NCBI GenBank assembly: GCA_017619815.1
Contig: JAFZRR010000062.1
Location: 1-64,000 of the forward strand
Length of the DNA: 64,000 nucleotides
Origin: Bacilli bacterium
GTDB taxonomy: Bacteria; Bacillota_I; Bacilli_A; RFN20; CAG-826
Direction: 5' to 3'
Position numbers and translations under genes: made by a program
The notes under the pieces: generated by a model
What the model was told of the DNA's origin: nothing
The model's input: only the letters and a program-made list of their open reading frames with translations
Database searches by the model: none
Part shown: piece after piece, positions 34,680-44,500 of the stretch
Layout: the number at the start of each line of letters is the position of its first letter
How positions within the stretch are numbered: the stretch's first letter is position 1

Positions 34680-36215
34680 ATGTACAAACAAAAAAGAACT
34701 GCTCGTGCGTTATTTATTGTCTTTCTTGTTTTTACAGTTGTTGGATTGATTAGCATTGTTGCTTATCAATTTGTGCCACAGTTAAAGGACTATCACTTTA
34801 TTACTTTAGGTGCTGCTTTAATCACATGTGGTTATGCTGCGGTTGCTTTTGCTAACCTTTATAAATTAATTTCCTACAATGAACAAATCCGTTCTCTTTA
34901 TGTGGAAAATAGATACAACCTTTCTCGTGAAAGCTTGTTCTATAACTACACAATGTTTGAAAAGAGAATTAATAAATTAACCAAATTACATAAGAAATCG
35001 GGTTCTTATATCATTGCATTCACTGCATCAAAGAGAACCGTCATGAGAAACTTATATAGAAACGGAACTGTTACTCAATTAAATGGTTTCATTTCTGACT
35101 CATTAAACGAAATCTTGAGTCATAACAAACAATATGAACAAGATGATTTTGCATATTGTTATTACCATGGCCAATTTGTCATCTATACATACTTACCACT
35201 TAACAAAGTGCAAGATATCATTTTGAACATTCAAAAAGAAATCTACGCAATTGTGGCAAGAAATGACTTAAAGGTTTATACAATACCATATTTCGGTGTT
35301 GCGGATGTGAGACCAGAATTATCTTTATTTGAATGTTTAGATAACGCATTAACTGCAAGAGATTATTCTGAAAAGCACTTTGAAGCGGAAACATTCTATT
35401 CTGATGATTTAAGAAAAGATGCTTCTTTAAGTGAAGTTGAAGAATTAAGAGAAGCTATCAAGAACAATGAAATGGAAGTTTATTATCAACCAAAATTCCA
35501 TTTAGCCACGAAGAGGTTTGTGGGCTGTGAAGCTTTGGTGAGATGGAATTCTCCAAGATATGGTTTATTAGCACCAGGCAGATTCTTAGATAAAGCAGAA
35601 ATCTCTGGTTTAATTCATGAAATTGATATGTTTGTCTTTAAACGTGTCTGTGAAGACTTAGCGTCCATTCGTAGAAAAGGTGACAGAATGCTTCCTGTCT
35701 CTGTCAATTTCTCTATGTATGAATTCTATTCACAAGACTTCTTTGACAACATCTCAAAGATTATTAATAAAACCGGTGTTTCTACTTCTTTGATCCAAAT
35801 TGAAGTTACTGAAACAACCGCACAAGCAAATCCATTTATGACCACATCTATTCTTAAGAAACTAAAAGAAAATGGTTTCCGTATTTTAATGGATGACTTT
35901 GGTTTAGGTTTTTCTAACCTAGGTAATTTAAACAGAATGGAATTTGATACAGTTAAGATTGATAAGACATTTATCGATGGTTTAATTACCGACGCAAAGA
36001 GTAGAGAAATCGTTAAATTCTTAATTGCTTTATGTAAAACAAACAATATGGAAGTTATCGCTGAAGGTGTTGATAAGGTGGAACAAGTGGAAATCTTAAG
36101 AAAAGCCAAATGTGATGTTATTCAAGGTTTCTATTATTCCAAACCATTACCAATCAGAGATTATCAAGACTTCCTAAAGAATAACCCATTTGAAAAGAAA
36201 GAGGAGGCTGAATAG
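34680..36215 (+). CDS. Membrane c-di-GMP phosphodiesterase (EAL)
   Basis: 511 residues. Two helices (about 10-31, 38-60), a degenerate GGDEF region (about 90-250, no GGDEF motif) and an EAL domain from 262: EAL at 284-286, NFSMYEFYSQ, VTETTA, MDDFGLGFSNL with DD at 405-406, KIDKTFID, EGVD and QGFYYSKP. All catalytic residues are present, so it should cut c-di-GMP to pGpG. Good site AAAGGAG. Its place in the locus suggests local lowering of the ligand read by the riboswitches. Confidence 0.9.
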   Translation: MYKQKRTARALFIVFLVFTVVGLISIVAYQFVPQLKDYHFITLGAALITCGYAAVAFANLYKLISYNEQIRSLYVENRYNLSRESLFYNYTMFEKRINKLTKLHKKSGSYIIAFTASKRTVMRNLYRNGTVTQLNGFISDSLNEILSHNKQYEQDDFAYCYYHGQFVIYTYLPLNKVQDIILNIQKEIYAIVARNDLKVYTIPYFGVADVRPELSLFECLDNALTARDYSEKHFEAETFYSDDLRKDASLSEVEELREAIKNNEMEVYYQPKFHLATKRFVGCEALVRWNSPRYGLLAPGRFLDKAEISGLIHEIDMFVFKRVCEDLASIRRKGDRMLPVSVNFSMYEFYSQDFFDNISKIINKTGVSTSLIQIEVTETTAQANPFMTTSILKKLKENGFRILMDDFGLGFSNLGNLNRMEFDTVKIDKTFIDGLITDAKSREIVKFLIALCKTNNMEVIAEGVDKVEQVEILRKAKCDVIQGFYYSKPLPIRDYQDFLKNNPFEKKEEAE

Positions 36216-36216
36216 T

Positions 36217-36954
36217 ATGATTTTGATCGTTGGCAGTAATCATGATGATGTCATCTATTTTCAAAGTGCATTAAAAGACGCTAAAGAAGAAATTATTCTT
36301 AACAAGTATCGTGCATCTATCGGCACCATCCTCAATCAAAACGTGATGGTTCTTCAAGATGTCTATACATCCTATGTTAGCAGTGCATTATTAACTCATA
36401 TCATTGAGAAATACTTCGTTCTCATGGTATTTGTCGTCGGCACATGTTTTGCGCAAAATAAAGCCTTAAAAGTGGGAGATATCGCTATCAGCGAAATGGC
36501 GACATTTGGTGATGTTGATCAAATCAAAATGCTCAAAGGTACAAATCTTGGTCAAATCCCAGGATACCCACAACTCTTCTATTCCCATAAAGAATTAATT
36601 AGAAATATGGAAGAAGCTCTCAACAGTGTTGGAGCGAATAACTATATGCGCTGCACATTTATGAATTCTTCCTACTATAGAAGAGATGAACAATTAATCG
36701 AAGAATTATCAATGGAAGATAATATCGCAAATAGAAATAAGAACACTGTCCTTGATGGTGTGACAACTGGTGTTGCTTTAGCGGCACATCTATTTGATAT
36801 TCCATTTATTTCCGTCAAAGTCATTGAAGGACAAGCTGGACAAAGAACATCCATTGATTCATATATGACAATTCTTGAAGAATATAGTGTTGTCGGAAAA
36901 GCCGTTACTGTCTGTATTGGTGAAATCAGCCGTAACGATGTTTTGAGAGGATAA
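36217..36954 (+). CDS. Nucleoside phosphorylase/MTAN-fold protein, catalytic site altered
   Basis: 245 residues from the ATG at 36217 after AGGAGG. The fold signature is visible: FVVGTCFAQNKALKVGDIAIS and a helix DGVTTGVALAAHLFDIPFIS followed by VKVIEG. In MTA/SAH nucleosidases the last parts are ME(G/S)AA and ISD; here the glutamate and the aspartate are not in place. It may bind a nucleoside without cutting it. It sits between two c-di-GMP genes, which hints at a sensor role; inferred. Confidence 0.65.
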   Translation: MILIVGSNHDDVIYFQSALKDAKEEIILNKYRASIGTILNQNVMVLQDVYTSYVSSALLTHIIEKYFVLMVFVVGTCFAQNKALKVGDIAISEMATFGDVDQIKMLKGTNLGQIPGYPQLFYSHKELIRNMEEALNSVGANNYMRCTFMNSSYYRRDEQLIEELSMEDNIANRNKNTVLDGVTTGVALAAHLFDIPFISVKVIEGQAGQRTSIDSYMTILEEYSVVGKAVTVCIGEISRNDVLRG

Positions 36955-36959
36955 TAATT

Positions 36960-39900
36960 ATGAAACAAAAACAACAATCCTCATTAAGAACATATATTTC
37001 TAAGAGTTACTTAGCTTTAATCATTATCGCAGCGGTGATGATTATTTCACTAGGTTTATTCTTAGTTGGTTTTATCGTTTTAGATGGAACGCTTCAATTA
37101 GTATTTGAAATAGTGGGTGGCTCTCTCTTACTACTTTCACTTATTGGAGTATTTGTTTTATTCATTCTTTCATCCGAAAAACAATATAACTTGTTCTATA
37201 ACACCCTTTACAAGGGAAGTATGAAGAACTTAGAAGCTATTAAAGATAGAAATTTAGAAGTTGATCAAATTCCTGATGAATCAGTGAAAGAATTCCAAGA
37301 AATTAACGAAATCTTCAATGATATTAATGATCAATATAAAGGCAAAATTATTACTTCTAAAGAAGGCGATATTGAGAATATCCCATTAGAATACTTTGAT
37401 GATGAAAAAGTATTGGTCAGCTATGACTCATTGATGAATAACATCGTTGATTTAATTATTGTTACCAAATCATTTAGAAATGCTTTAGTGGAAATCTATT
37501 ATGACTTACAAGCGGAAGATATCTCTGAAAACGATGAGAAGAGAATCTTAAATAAGATTAAAGAAGGTCTTCAATATAAGAACTTATTAATTTCTAAGAA
37601 CAAGAAACAAAATGGTTTCATTATTTATGTTCCTGTCTTTGATAGTGTTTCTCAACTTCAAGAAGAAATCGAAGGCTTGTTCCGTCACATTTCTATTATC
37701 AAGAGAACAAATGAAGGTAGAAAGATTGTCGCTCCAAAAGTAGCGATAGTTATTTATCCATATTCTTCACCAGAAAATATGGTCAATGATTTAGCAATCG
37801 CAAAGAGAAGTGATAAGACAATTAATGTCTTCTTACCATCTAAAGAAAATAAAGCTAATAATTCTCCATTATTCGAAAATCTCAATGTTAATGAATTAGC
37901 AAAGATATCTGAAAGATTGGATTTATTAGATATCGATGATGTTGATGGTCAAAAAGAAATCAATCGCGCCTTGAATGATATTTGTAATTACTTCTCATTC
38001 ACATCTGTTGGCTACGCAAAACTCAATAAAGTTAAGAAACAATTCCTTTGTGAATATTCATATTCTCCAGAAGAAAAACACTTAGTATTACAAGAAAAAC
38101 CAATCTCCGCGAAGTTTATCAATAAATTAGTGGAAGTTAAAGATAGTGATCAATCTTACTATTTCAGCAATAGACAACACCTTAATGATTCTTTAGCGGC
38201 GTTTATCGATAGTCACGAAATCAAATCTGGTTTGTTCTATCTCGTTATGAAAGATGGTATCGCTGTCGGTGTTATTTACTATCTCAATAACGATAAAGAG
38301 ATGGAATACGATTGTTCCATCAAGCAAGGTTTAATTAATATTTCCAACAAGATTGGTAATTACATCAAATCTATTGATGATCAACATATCGCAAATATCA
38401 ACGCGAAGAGATTCCAAGAAGTCTTAAAACTCAATAATGATATTCTCTATTCTGTTAACCCAGATGATTATTCATTATTCTTTGTGTCCGCAGCGCTTCA
38501 ATCTATTTGTCCAAGTGCACAAATAGGTGAGAAGTGTCATAAAGCCTTATATGGTAGTGATACTCCATGTAAAGCTTGTCCACTTGTGACCAAGAAACAT
38601 ATGGTGGAAATCTTAAAACGTCGTAAATTTGAAACTAGTGTCGTTTTACATAACTCCGAAGATAAAGCGGAACACCTATACTTAAAACCAATGGAAAAGA
38701 ATAAGAATACAAGTGACTTGTTCTCACCTGATTTCTTAATCAATTCCTATTACTCCTTCTGCTCATACTTAGAAGATGAATTCGCCTTAGAACATGAAGG
38801 TGAAATCTTATTCTTAAATATCGATAACGTTCCTCAATTAATTAAATCATTAGGTAACGATGGTTATATCAAGGCGATTAGAAACTTCTTTGATGCTATT
38901 AGAGAAGAAATTGATATGAACTTAACATTATATTTATATAAGAATGATAACTTTGCGTTATTATTCCCAAGCAGTTCAAAAGAAGATGTTATCTCTTTAA
39001 CCGAATCCTTGTATAGCCTTGCTAAACAAAATATGGTGGGTAGCAAACAAGCTGCATTAAACATTTCTTACTATGACTTCAAATACCCTGAATCAAGCAA
39101 GGAATATAAATTATGGATAAATCATGCCGAAAAAGTCATGACAGGTCTCAGAAGAGGCAAAAAGACCGATTTAATTTACTTTAATGAAGATAAGTACACT
39201 AGAAGTGCTTCTAGAGAAGAATTCATGCTTCAAAATGTTCTCGAAGCCTTCAAGAGAAAGAAATACTTCATGGAATATCAACCAATTGTTGGCAATAGAG
39301 ATAGAGTTATCCATGGTGCTGAATTATTGCTCAGATTAAACGATCCATTTACCAATGCTCCACTTAACATTGGTGAGGCAATCAATATCGTGACCAAACA
39401 CAACCGTATTGATTTGGTCGCAGAAGCTATGACTGATTGTCTAGAAAAATTATTCCAAGTTGCGGATTTACCATTCTTCCAATCCATGGGCCTAGAACAT
39501 TTATCTGTGAACGTTGATTATCAAACATTATCTGATAAATCATTTATTGAAAGCTTTGATTCTTTAACCAAGAAACATAACGTTCCAAAAGGATTTATCT
39601 GCTTTGAAGTTCCTGAATCTGACATTATGGATCATTATGATGAATTTAGAGATTTACACTTCGAAAACGAAGTCTTGGTGTGTGACCAATATCATGGTGA
39701 ACTCTTAAGACTTGACCAATTACAAGCTATTGGATTTAAAGAAGTTAAGATGTCTAGAGACGTTATCTTAAATATCATTAATGATGACGTTGCCTTACAA
39801 CGCGCGAATGATGTTTGGAAGTTTGCAAACGAAATCGGTATGTTTGTGACATTTGTCGGTGTTGAAAAACGTCAACAAGCTGACTTATTACATGATGATG

Positions 39901-40013
39901 TCCGTGATAGTAACTTCCAAGGTCGATTCTTCTATTCCCCAATGAGTGAAGAGAAGTTCTTCAAGACATTACGTGAATCCTCAATTAAATCAATTGCGGA
40001 TTTAGATAACTAA
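36960..40013 (+). CDS. Large degenerate GGDEF/EAL membrane protein, probable c-di-GMP effector
   Basis: 1017 residues. Two helices (about 16-41, 46-69), two GGDEF-like regions without the motif, a GAF-like region (about 330-470), a PAS-like segment with CHKALYGSDTPCKACP (cysteines as in redox-sensing PAS), and a C-terminal EAL-fold domain (about 755-1010). There GAELLLRL replaces EAL and CDQYHGEL (near 908) stands in place of DDFG, so metal sites are lost and hydrolysis is unlikely. QGRFFYSP keeps the fold end. A sensor or binding protein is the best guess. Site GAGAGGATAA before the ATG. Confidence 0.75.
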   Translation: MKQKQQSSLRTYISKSYLALIIIAAVMIISLGLFLVGFIVLDGTLQLVFEIVGGSLLLLSLIGVFVLFILSSEKQYNLFYNTLYKGSMKNLEAIKDRNLEVDQIPDESVKEFQEINEIFNDINDQYKGKIITSKEGDIENIPLEYFDDEKVLVSYDSLMNNIVDLIIVTKSFRNALVEIYYDLQAEDISENDEKRILNKIKEGLQYKNLLISKNKKQNGFIIYVPVFDSVSQLQEEIEGLFRHISIIKRTNEGRKIVAPKVAIVIYPYSSPENMVNDLAIAKRSDKTINVFLPSKENKANNSPLFENLNVNELAKISERLDLLDIDDVDGQKEINRALNDICNYFSFTSVGYAKLNKVKKQFLCEYSYSPEEKHLVLQEKPISAKFINKLVEVKDSDQSYYFSNRQHLNDSLAAFIDSHEIKSGLFYLVMKDGIAVGVIYYLNNDKEMEYDCSIKQGLINISNKIGNYIKSIDDQHIANINAKRFQEVLKLNNDILYSVNPDDYSLFFVSAALQSICPSAQIGEKCHKALYGSDTPCKACPLVTKKHMVEILKRRKFETSVVLHNSEDKAEHLYLKPMEKNKNTSDLFSPDFLINSYYSFCSYLEDEFALEHEGEILFLNIDNVPQLIKSLGNDGYIKAIRNFFDAIREEIDMNLTLYLYKNDNFALLFPSSSKEDVISLTESLYSLAKQNMVGSKQAALNISYYDFKYPESSKEYKLWINHAEKVMTGLRRGKKTDLIYFNEDKYTRSASREEFMLQNVLEAFKRKKYFMEYQPIVGNRDRVIHGAELLLRLNDPFTNAPLNIGEAINIVTKHNRIDLVAEAMTDCLEKLFQVADLPFFQSMGLEHLSVNVDYQTLSDKSFIESFDSLTKKHNVPKGFICFEVPESDIMDHYDEFRDLHFENEVLVCDQYHGELLRLDQLQAIGFKEVKMSRDVILNIINDDVALQRANDVWKFANEIGMFVTFVGVEKRQQADLLHDDVRDSNFQGRFFYSPMSEEKFFKTLRESSIKSIADLDN

Positions 40014-40024
40014 TAAAACAAACA

Positions 40025-40059
40025 AAAAAGATGCCCAATACAAACAGGGCATCTTTTTC
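40025..40059. terminator. Bidirectional intrinsic terminator
   Basis: AAAAAGATGCCC and GGGCATCTTTTT pair perfectly around a 10-nt loop; usable by both convergent genes. Confidence 0.9.
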
Positions 40060-40069
40060 TTTATCTATT

Positions 40070-40120
40070 AAAAAAGCTGGAAACCACCAGGTACATGACC
40101 GGTCTTGATACGAATCCAGC
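40070..40120 (-). ncRNA. Structured RNA element ending in a T-run, minus strand
   Basis: Read on the minus strand: GCTGGA, 11 unpaired bases, a hairpin ACCGGT-CATGT-ACCTGGT (one bulge), then TCCAGC closing the outer stem and TTTTTT. It lies after the 40165 membrane gene. More elaborate than a plain terminator, with a purine-rich asymmetric loop; it may be only a terminator or a small structured RNA. A TATAAT on the same strand lies at about 40139-40144. Confidence 0.45.
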
Positions 40121-40164
40121 ACACATATTAAAACAAAGCATTATATTTTATTCAATAAGATTTG

Positions 40165-41478
40165 TTATTTCTCTTTCTTGACTGATTTCTTTTCTTTGCT
40201 TTTCCTGTTGATAATCAAACTCCTAAAGAAGTGCACTAAGAAGGTGATACAAACCACCAAGACAACTATTTGAAGAATTGTGACGTTAAATAGAACCGCG
40301 ATATATTTAGCCACTTTTGGTGCAAAATATGTACTGATTGCGGCGATTTCAAGTAACGAGAAGAATGCGCTTAATAGTGATATATATCCAACACCTAATT
40401 TATATGTATTGTTTTCTCTTCTGCTAACTCTAATGGTTTTAATCGCGTTAACAAATCTTAAGATACCAAATGGAGCGATGATGAATAAGAATAATAAGAT
40501 GTCTTTTCCTAATGTTGCGTCTGTTGTCATTAAGAATATTGCGGCGAATGTAATAACACCAGAGAAGAAGAAATAGGCAAAAGCATTGAATAAGAGTATA
40601 AAAGATGATTTGCGGTTTTCTGCAATTTTATTATCGCCAACTTGTTTCAATATCTTTCTGTGCCACAAGTAGTTGATTAATCTTATTAAACCTGTACCAA
40701 GATAGAATGCTGCTAAAACGATATAAACCCAGTGTTGTTTAGCATTTAATAAAGCAAGGATTGCTAGATACACTGTAAAGATTAATCCAAAGAACATTGC
40801 AACTTCATGTTCATTAAACCATCTAATGGTATGTTTGATTTTTGCCCCTGTAGAGAGTTCTTCTTTGGTTTTACTACGAATATCTGTGGATAACGCTAAA
40901 AGGGCGGCAATAATCGTAAAAGTGGCATTTAAGGCTACATCTATGATGTATACCCAGATAGGTTTATCACTAAAAGTGAATGTAAACGGATTTAAATTCT
41001 CTCCTGGGAAGAATTGATTCATTAACACTAATTCGAAAATAAGTATTAAATAAAATGAACTTAATAAATCATTATTACGATATGCATGTGAAAGTGGTGC
41101 ATAGTTTTTCTTAATAGATATATGAAGTATTAATGAAATGAATAACTTTAATAACGCTACTCCACCAAAGATGAGATATGCAAGTGGCCAATATAACATT
41201 GTGTTATTTGGATCATTCCACAATGACATCACAAGTAAGTAGTCCATCATAATAACGACACTTATGACTTGGAATACACCTTGTACGCGCATGGCTTTAT
41301 ATTCATCTTTGATACCCATTGGAACAAAGATAAATAATCCTTCAAACATGAAGTGAACACCGATAGTTATAAACCACCAGTTTTGAAGATATGAAAGATA
41401 AAAACAAAATCCGCCGATAGCGAAAGATGCTATAGCGGATATTATTTCTAATAAGATTGTTGAAGTTTTATTTTTCAT
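40165..41478 (-). CDS. Polytopic membrane protein, unknown function
   Basis: 437 residues, about twelve membrane helices with short loops and a Lys-rich tail (RKSKEKKSVKKEK). Repeated pattern of helix pairs suggests internal duplication, like DUF308/HdeD proteins. No ribosome site; a TACAAT lies 7 nt before the ATG. It follows the two giant adhesin genes on the same strand, 50 nt behind, and may belong to their operon. No family is certain. Confidence 0.6.
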   Translation of the reverse strand: MKNKTSTILLEIISAIASFAIGGFCFYLSYLQNWWFITIGVHFMFEGLFIFVPMGIKDEYKAMRVQGVFQVISVVIMMDYLLVMSLWNDPNNTMLYWPLAYLIFGGVALLKLFISLILHISIKKNYAPLSHAYRNNDLLSSFYLILIFELVLMNQFFPGENLNPFTFTFSDKPIWVYIIDVALNATFTIIAALLALSTDIRSKTKEELSTGAKIKHTIRWFNEHEVAMFFGLIFTVYLAILALLNAKQHWVYIVLAAFYLGTGLIRLINYLWHRKILKQVGDNKIAENRKSSFILLFNAFAYFFFSGVITFAAIFLMTTDATLGKDILLFLFIIAPFGILRFVNAIKTIRVSRRENNTYKLGVGYISLLSAFFSLLEIAAISTYFAPKVAKYIAVLFNVTILQIVVLVVCITFLVHFFRSLIINRKSKEKKSVKKEK

Positions 41479-41528
41479 AAATCTTATTGTATAAGGATTG
41501 TTTTGATTTTAGTAGTAATAGTGCATCA

Positions 41529-44500
41529 TCAAGGCGTATTATTAGCCGGAATGGTAATTGATATCGTGCCAGTGTAATAAGTTGTCGATACACCATTTAC
41601 TACAACGACTAATGTAGTGGCGTTGTTATCGTATTTAAAGAAGTTGATTATCAATGGTTCTGTTAGAACAGTTTTTGTTGAGTCAATAGTAACTGTGTAA
41701 GTTGTTCCTTGGAATGTTACATTGATTCCAACCTTTTGACCTGTTGCTGTGACATCGTAATAAATACTTAATGCGGAAAAATCAACTTGTTGTCCTCCAG
41801 CAACCGAACCTGTAAATGCGCCTGTGTTGGCATCATATGAAGCGCTTCTATAATCAACTTTACCTCCATAGCCAATGTTGCCAGGAACAGCATTAAATGT
41901 GAACGTAACGTTTTCAATATGAACATCTGGAGAAGCCCCTAAGACGACTAGATATTTAGTCATATCAGGATCATCAGCGGAGCAGTATTTAAATGGTTCA
42001 ACAGCATCACCTACACCCTTAATACATGCATAGGCTAATGATTGAATATTTATTGCATTGATATTAAGTAAATATGACTTCCGGTCATTTGAAGGGCTCG
42101 TATCAACTGCCCCTGCCTCAACCAGATTTTCCGTCGTACCATCCGCTAATTTAAAGTATGGTATTGTACTTGTCGAAGTACATTCAAATATCAAGGTACC
42201 CAAATCCCTTGATCCGTTATTATCAATCAATAGTGTGATTGCATTTTTGAATTGAACAGATGGGTAGAAATTATCGCCATTTGAAGGTGCAGAAATTACT
42301 GATGGACTTTGATTCATTTTCATGTATGTAGAATGATATTCAATATTTGGACCAACAGCATCCATACGGAATGGTTCAAAGTCATTGATTAAATCACCAA
42401 CATATGTTGCCTTGTCAGCACTTGATTGTGCTAATTTATAGAGCTGAATTGAGGTTTGATTGCCGGTAAAACATGAGAAGTATCCGCTGTTCCACCTTGA
42501 ATAATATTGTATTTTATTATGCGTGTAATTGCCTTGTGAAACAATGCTTGCCGTTCCATCGGTTAAAATAGAAATTGACCAGTTGGCATTTCCGTTAGTA
42601 TCTGGTGTTGCCTCCGTTCGTAAATAGTTTTGGCTGGACGAACAGGCATACAAGAAGCCATTTCCAGAGTCAAATCGCCAACCAGTTTCAGTTCGGACAA
42701 TGGTAAATCGTTGTGCATTGCTCGGCACGTTTTGAGCTTTAACGTATGGCGGTGCAAAGTTTACGCTCGACGATCGATTTCGATAGTTGCTCGCTTGCGA
42801 GCCCATAAAGTAGTGGGTCGGTGTATTACCGCTTCCTGTCTTTGCGGCAATCATGACTTGATCACCACTTTTAATTTCGCTAACAATATTTACTCTCTTC
42901 CAAACTTCTATCAAAGCATCAAAATATTGAACTTTACTTTGTGTCGTATTGAAATACACGTTATAAGAAGGATTGACTGTAAAATTTGTATATTTTGCAT
43001 AATCTGTTGGACTATTTTCTACATCTGAACCTAATAAGTCATAATAAGTCACTGTTTTAAATGGGTGAATCGTGCCTTGAATTTCAATTGTTTTTGAAAT
43101 TGTAAAATGGACGTTTTGAATGGTTTGACCGATTTGTTGCTTGTAAATATAGAACCAACATCTAACATTTGGATATCCATCATAGTCGTTATTAACATTT
43201 TCATTACTAAATCCAGTTGCGCCAGCAGCAACTACTTCAGGTTTTGCTAGATATGAAGATAATGAATATGTAGCGAAAACATTACTTCTAATGTTGTAAC
43301 ATAGATATCTATCTGGATCACCGACATTTTGGAATCTATATCTTGTATAATATCCAGATTGAACATATGGATCGAATTTCCATTGCGAATAAGGAATTCT
43401 ATTTGAGTGTCCTTCTTCGTAGATTGTGTCGTAGTCGAATGTTCTTAGCCAGTTGGATCCATTGGTTCCGTGTTCATAAACACCGTCGCCTTTTGGAAAT
43501 GCTAAATAACCAGTTCCGTCATACAAAGTAAAAATTGTTTTTCCATCATTTGGATCTGTTCCAACTTCGTCAAAAATAAGTTTGGCAACACCGGTTGTTT
43601 CGTTTAAAACATAACCGCTTGTGTCTCTAACTTCTTTAACTTGTAAAACAGCACGGTTATTTTGTGTTTGTGTTCCCATCGCATAGTCGAGAGAATATGT
43701 GCTTGTTTGTTCGCCCTTATAACCAGCAATAACTAAAGTTGAGTCATCTACGATTTCTGATGAGTAGGAAGTTAATTTATAGTTAATAGCATCAGTTAAT
43801 GTTGTTGTTTGCTCTTCGATATAATCACCAATAGTAAAGAATCCACCAGGACATTGAGCAGTCATTTTGTGACCGCCAAAAGCGCCAGCAGCGTTTGTAA
43901 TATTTGAACCTTGTAAAGCACCCTTGTATGGGCCAGCAGTACGTCCAGCATTAGCATCAAAGTCATCGTTAACGTTGCGCTCATTACCTGTGAATTTATT
44001 ATCAACTGCATCATATGAAATTTGAGTTTTTGGACCTCCAATAGTGAATTTCATTGGCATATGTCGTTTGTTTGTTTCAACTTCTATTCCTTCTTCTGGA
44101 ACGAAAATAGGAGTATGAACTAAATTTGCAGCCAAATATGGTTCGTCTGAATTAACGTTTTGTGGTGAATATGTGCAAAGATATTTTTGCCCAACTGGAG
44201 AATAAATATAGTAATCATTTTCGCCTGAACATTCTGTAAAACGGGAAACACCGTTACTGCCAAAAGATGTTTTAAAGCAGAAATAATAATCATCCGTTTG
44301 TGGTGGAGTACTACTCGTCCATTCAACCGGTAACATCTTGTCGTAAGCACCGTTTGCGCCTGCAACATAATGCAAGAAATATTTTTTGGTAACACTGTTG
44401 ACTGTTTGTTCAAAAGAAATAGTGAAACAGTTTAATTCAACTGTGCCTTGTGATGATTCGTTTGTGGCGACAACTTCAGCATATTTCCATTTTTCGTTTG

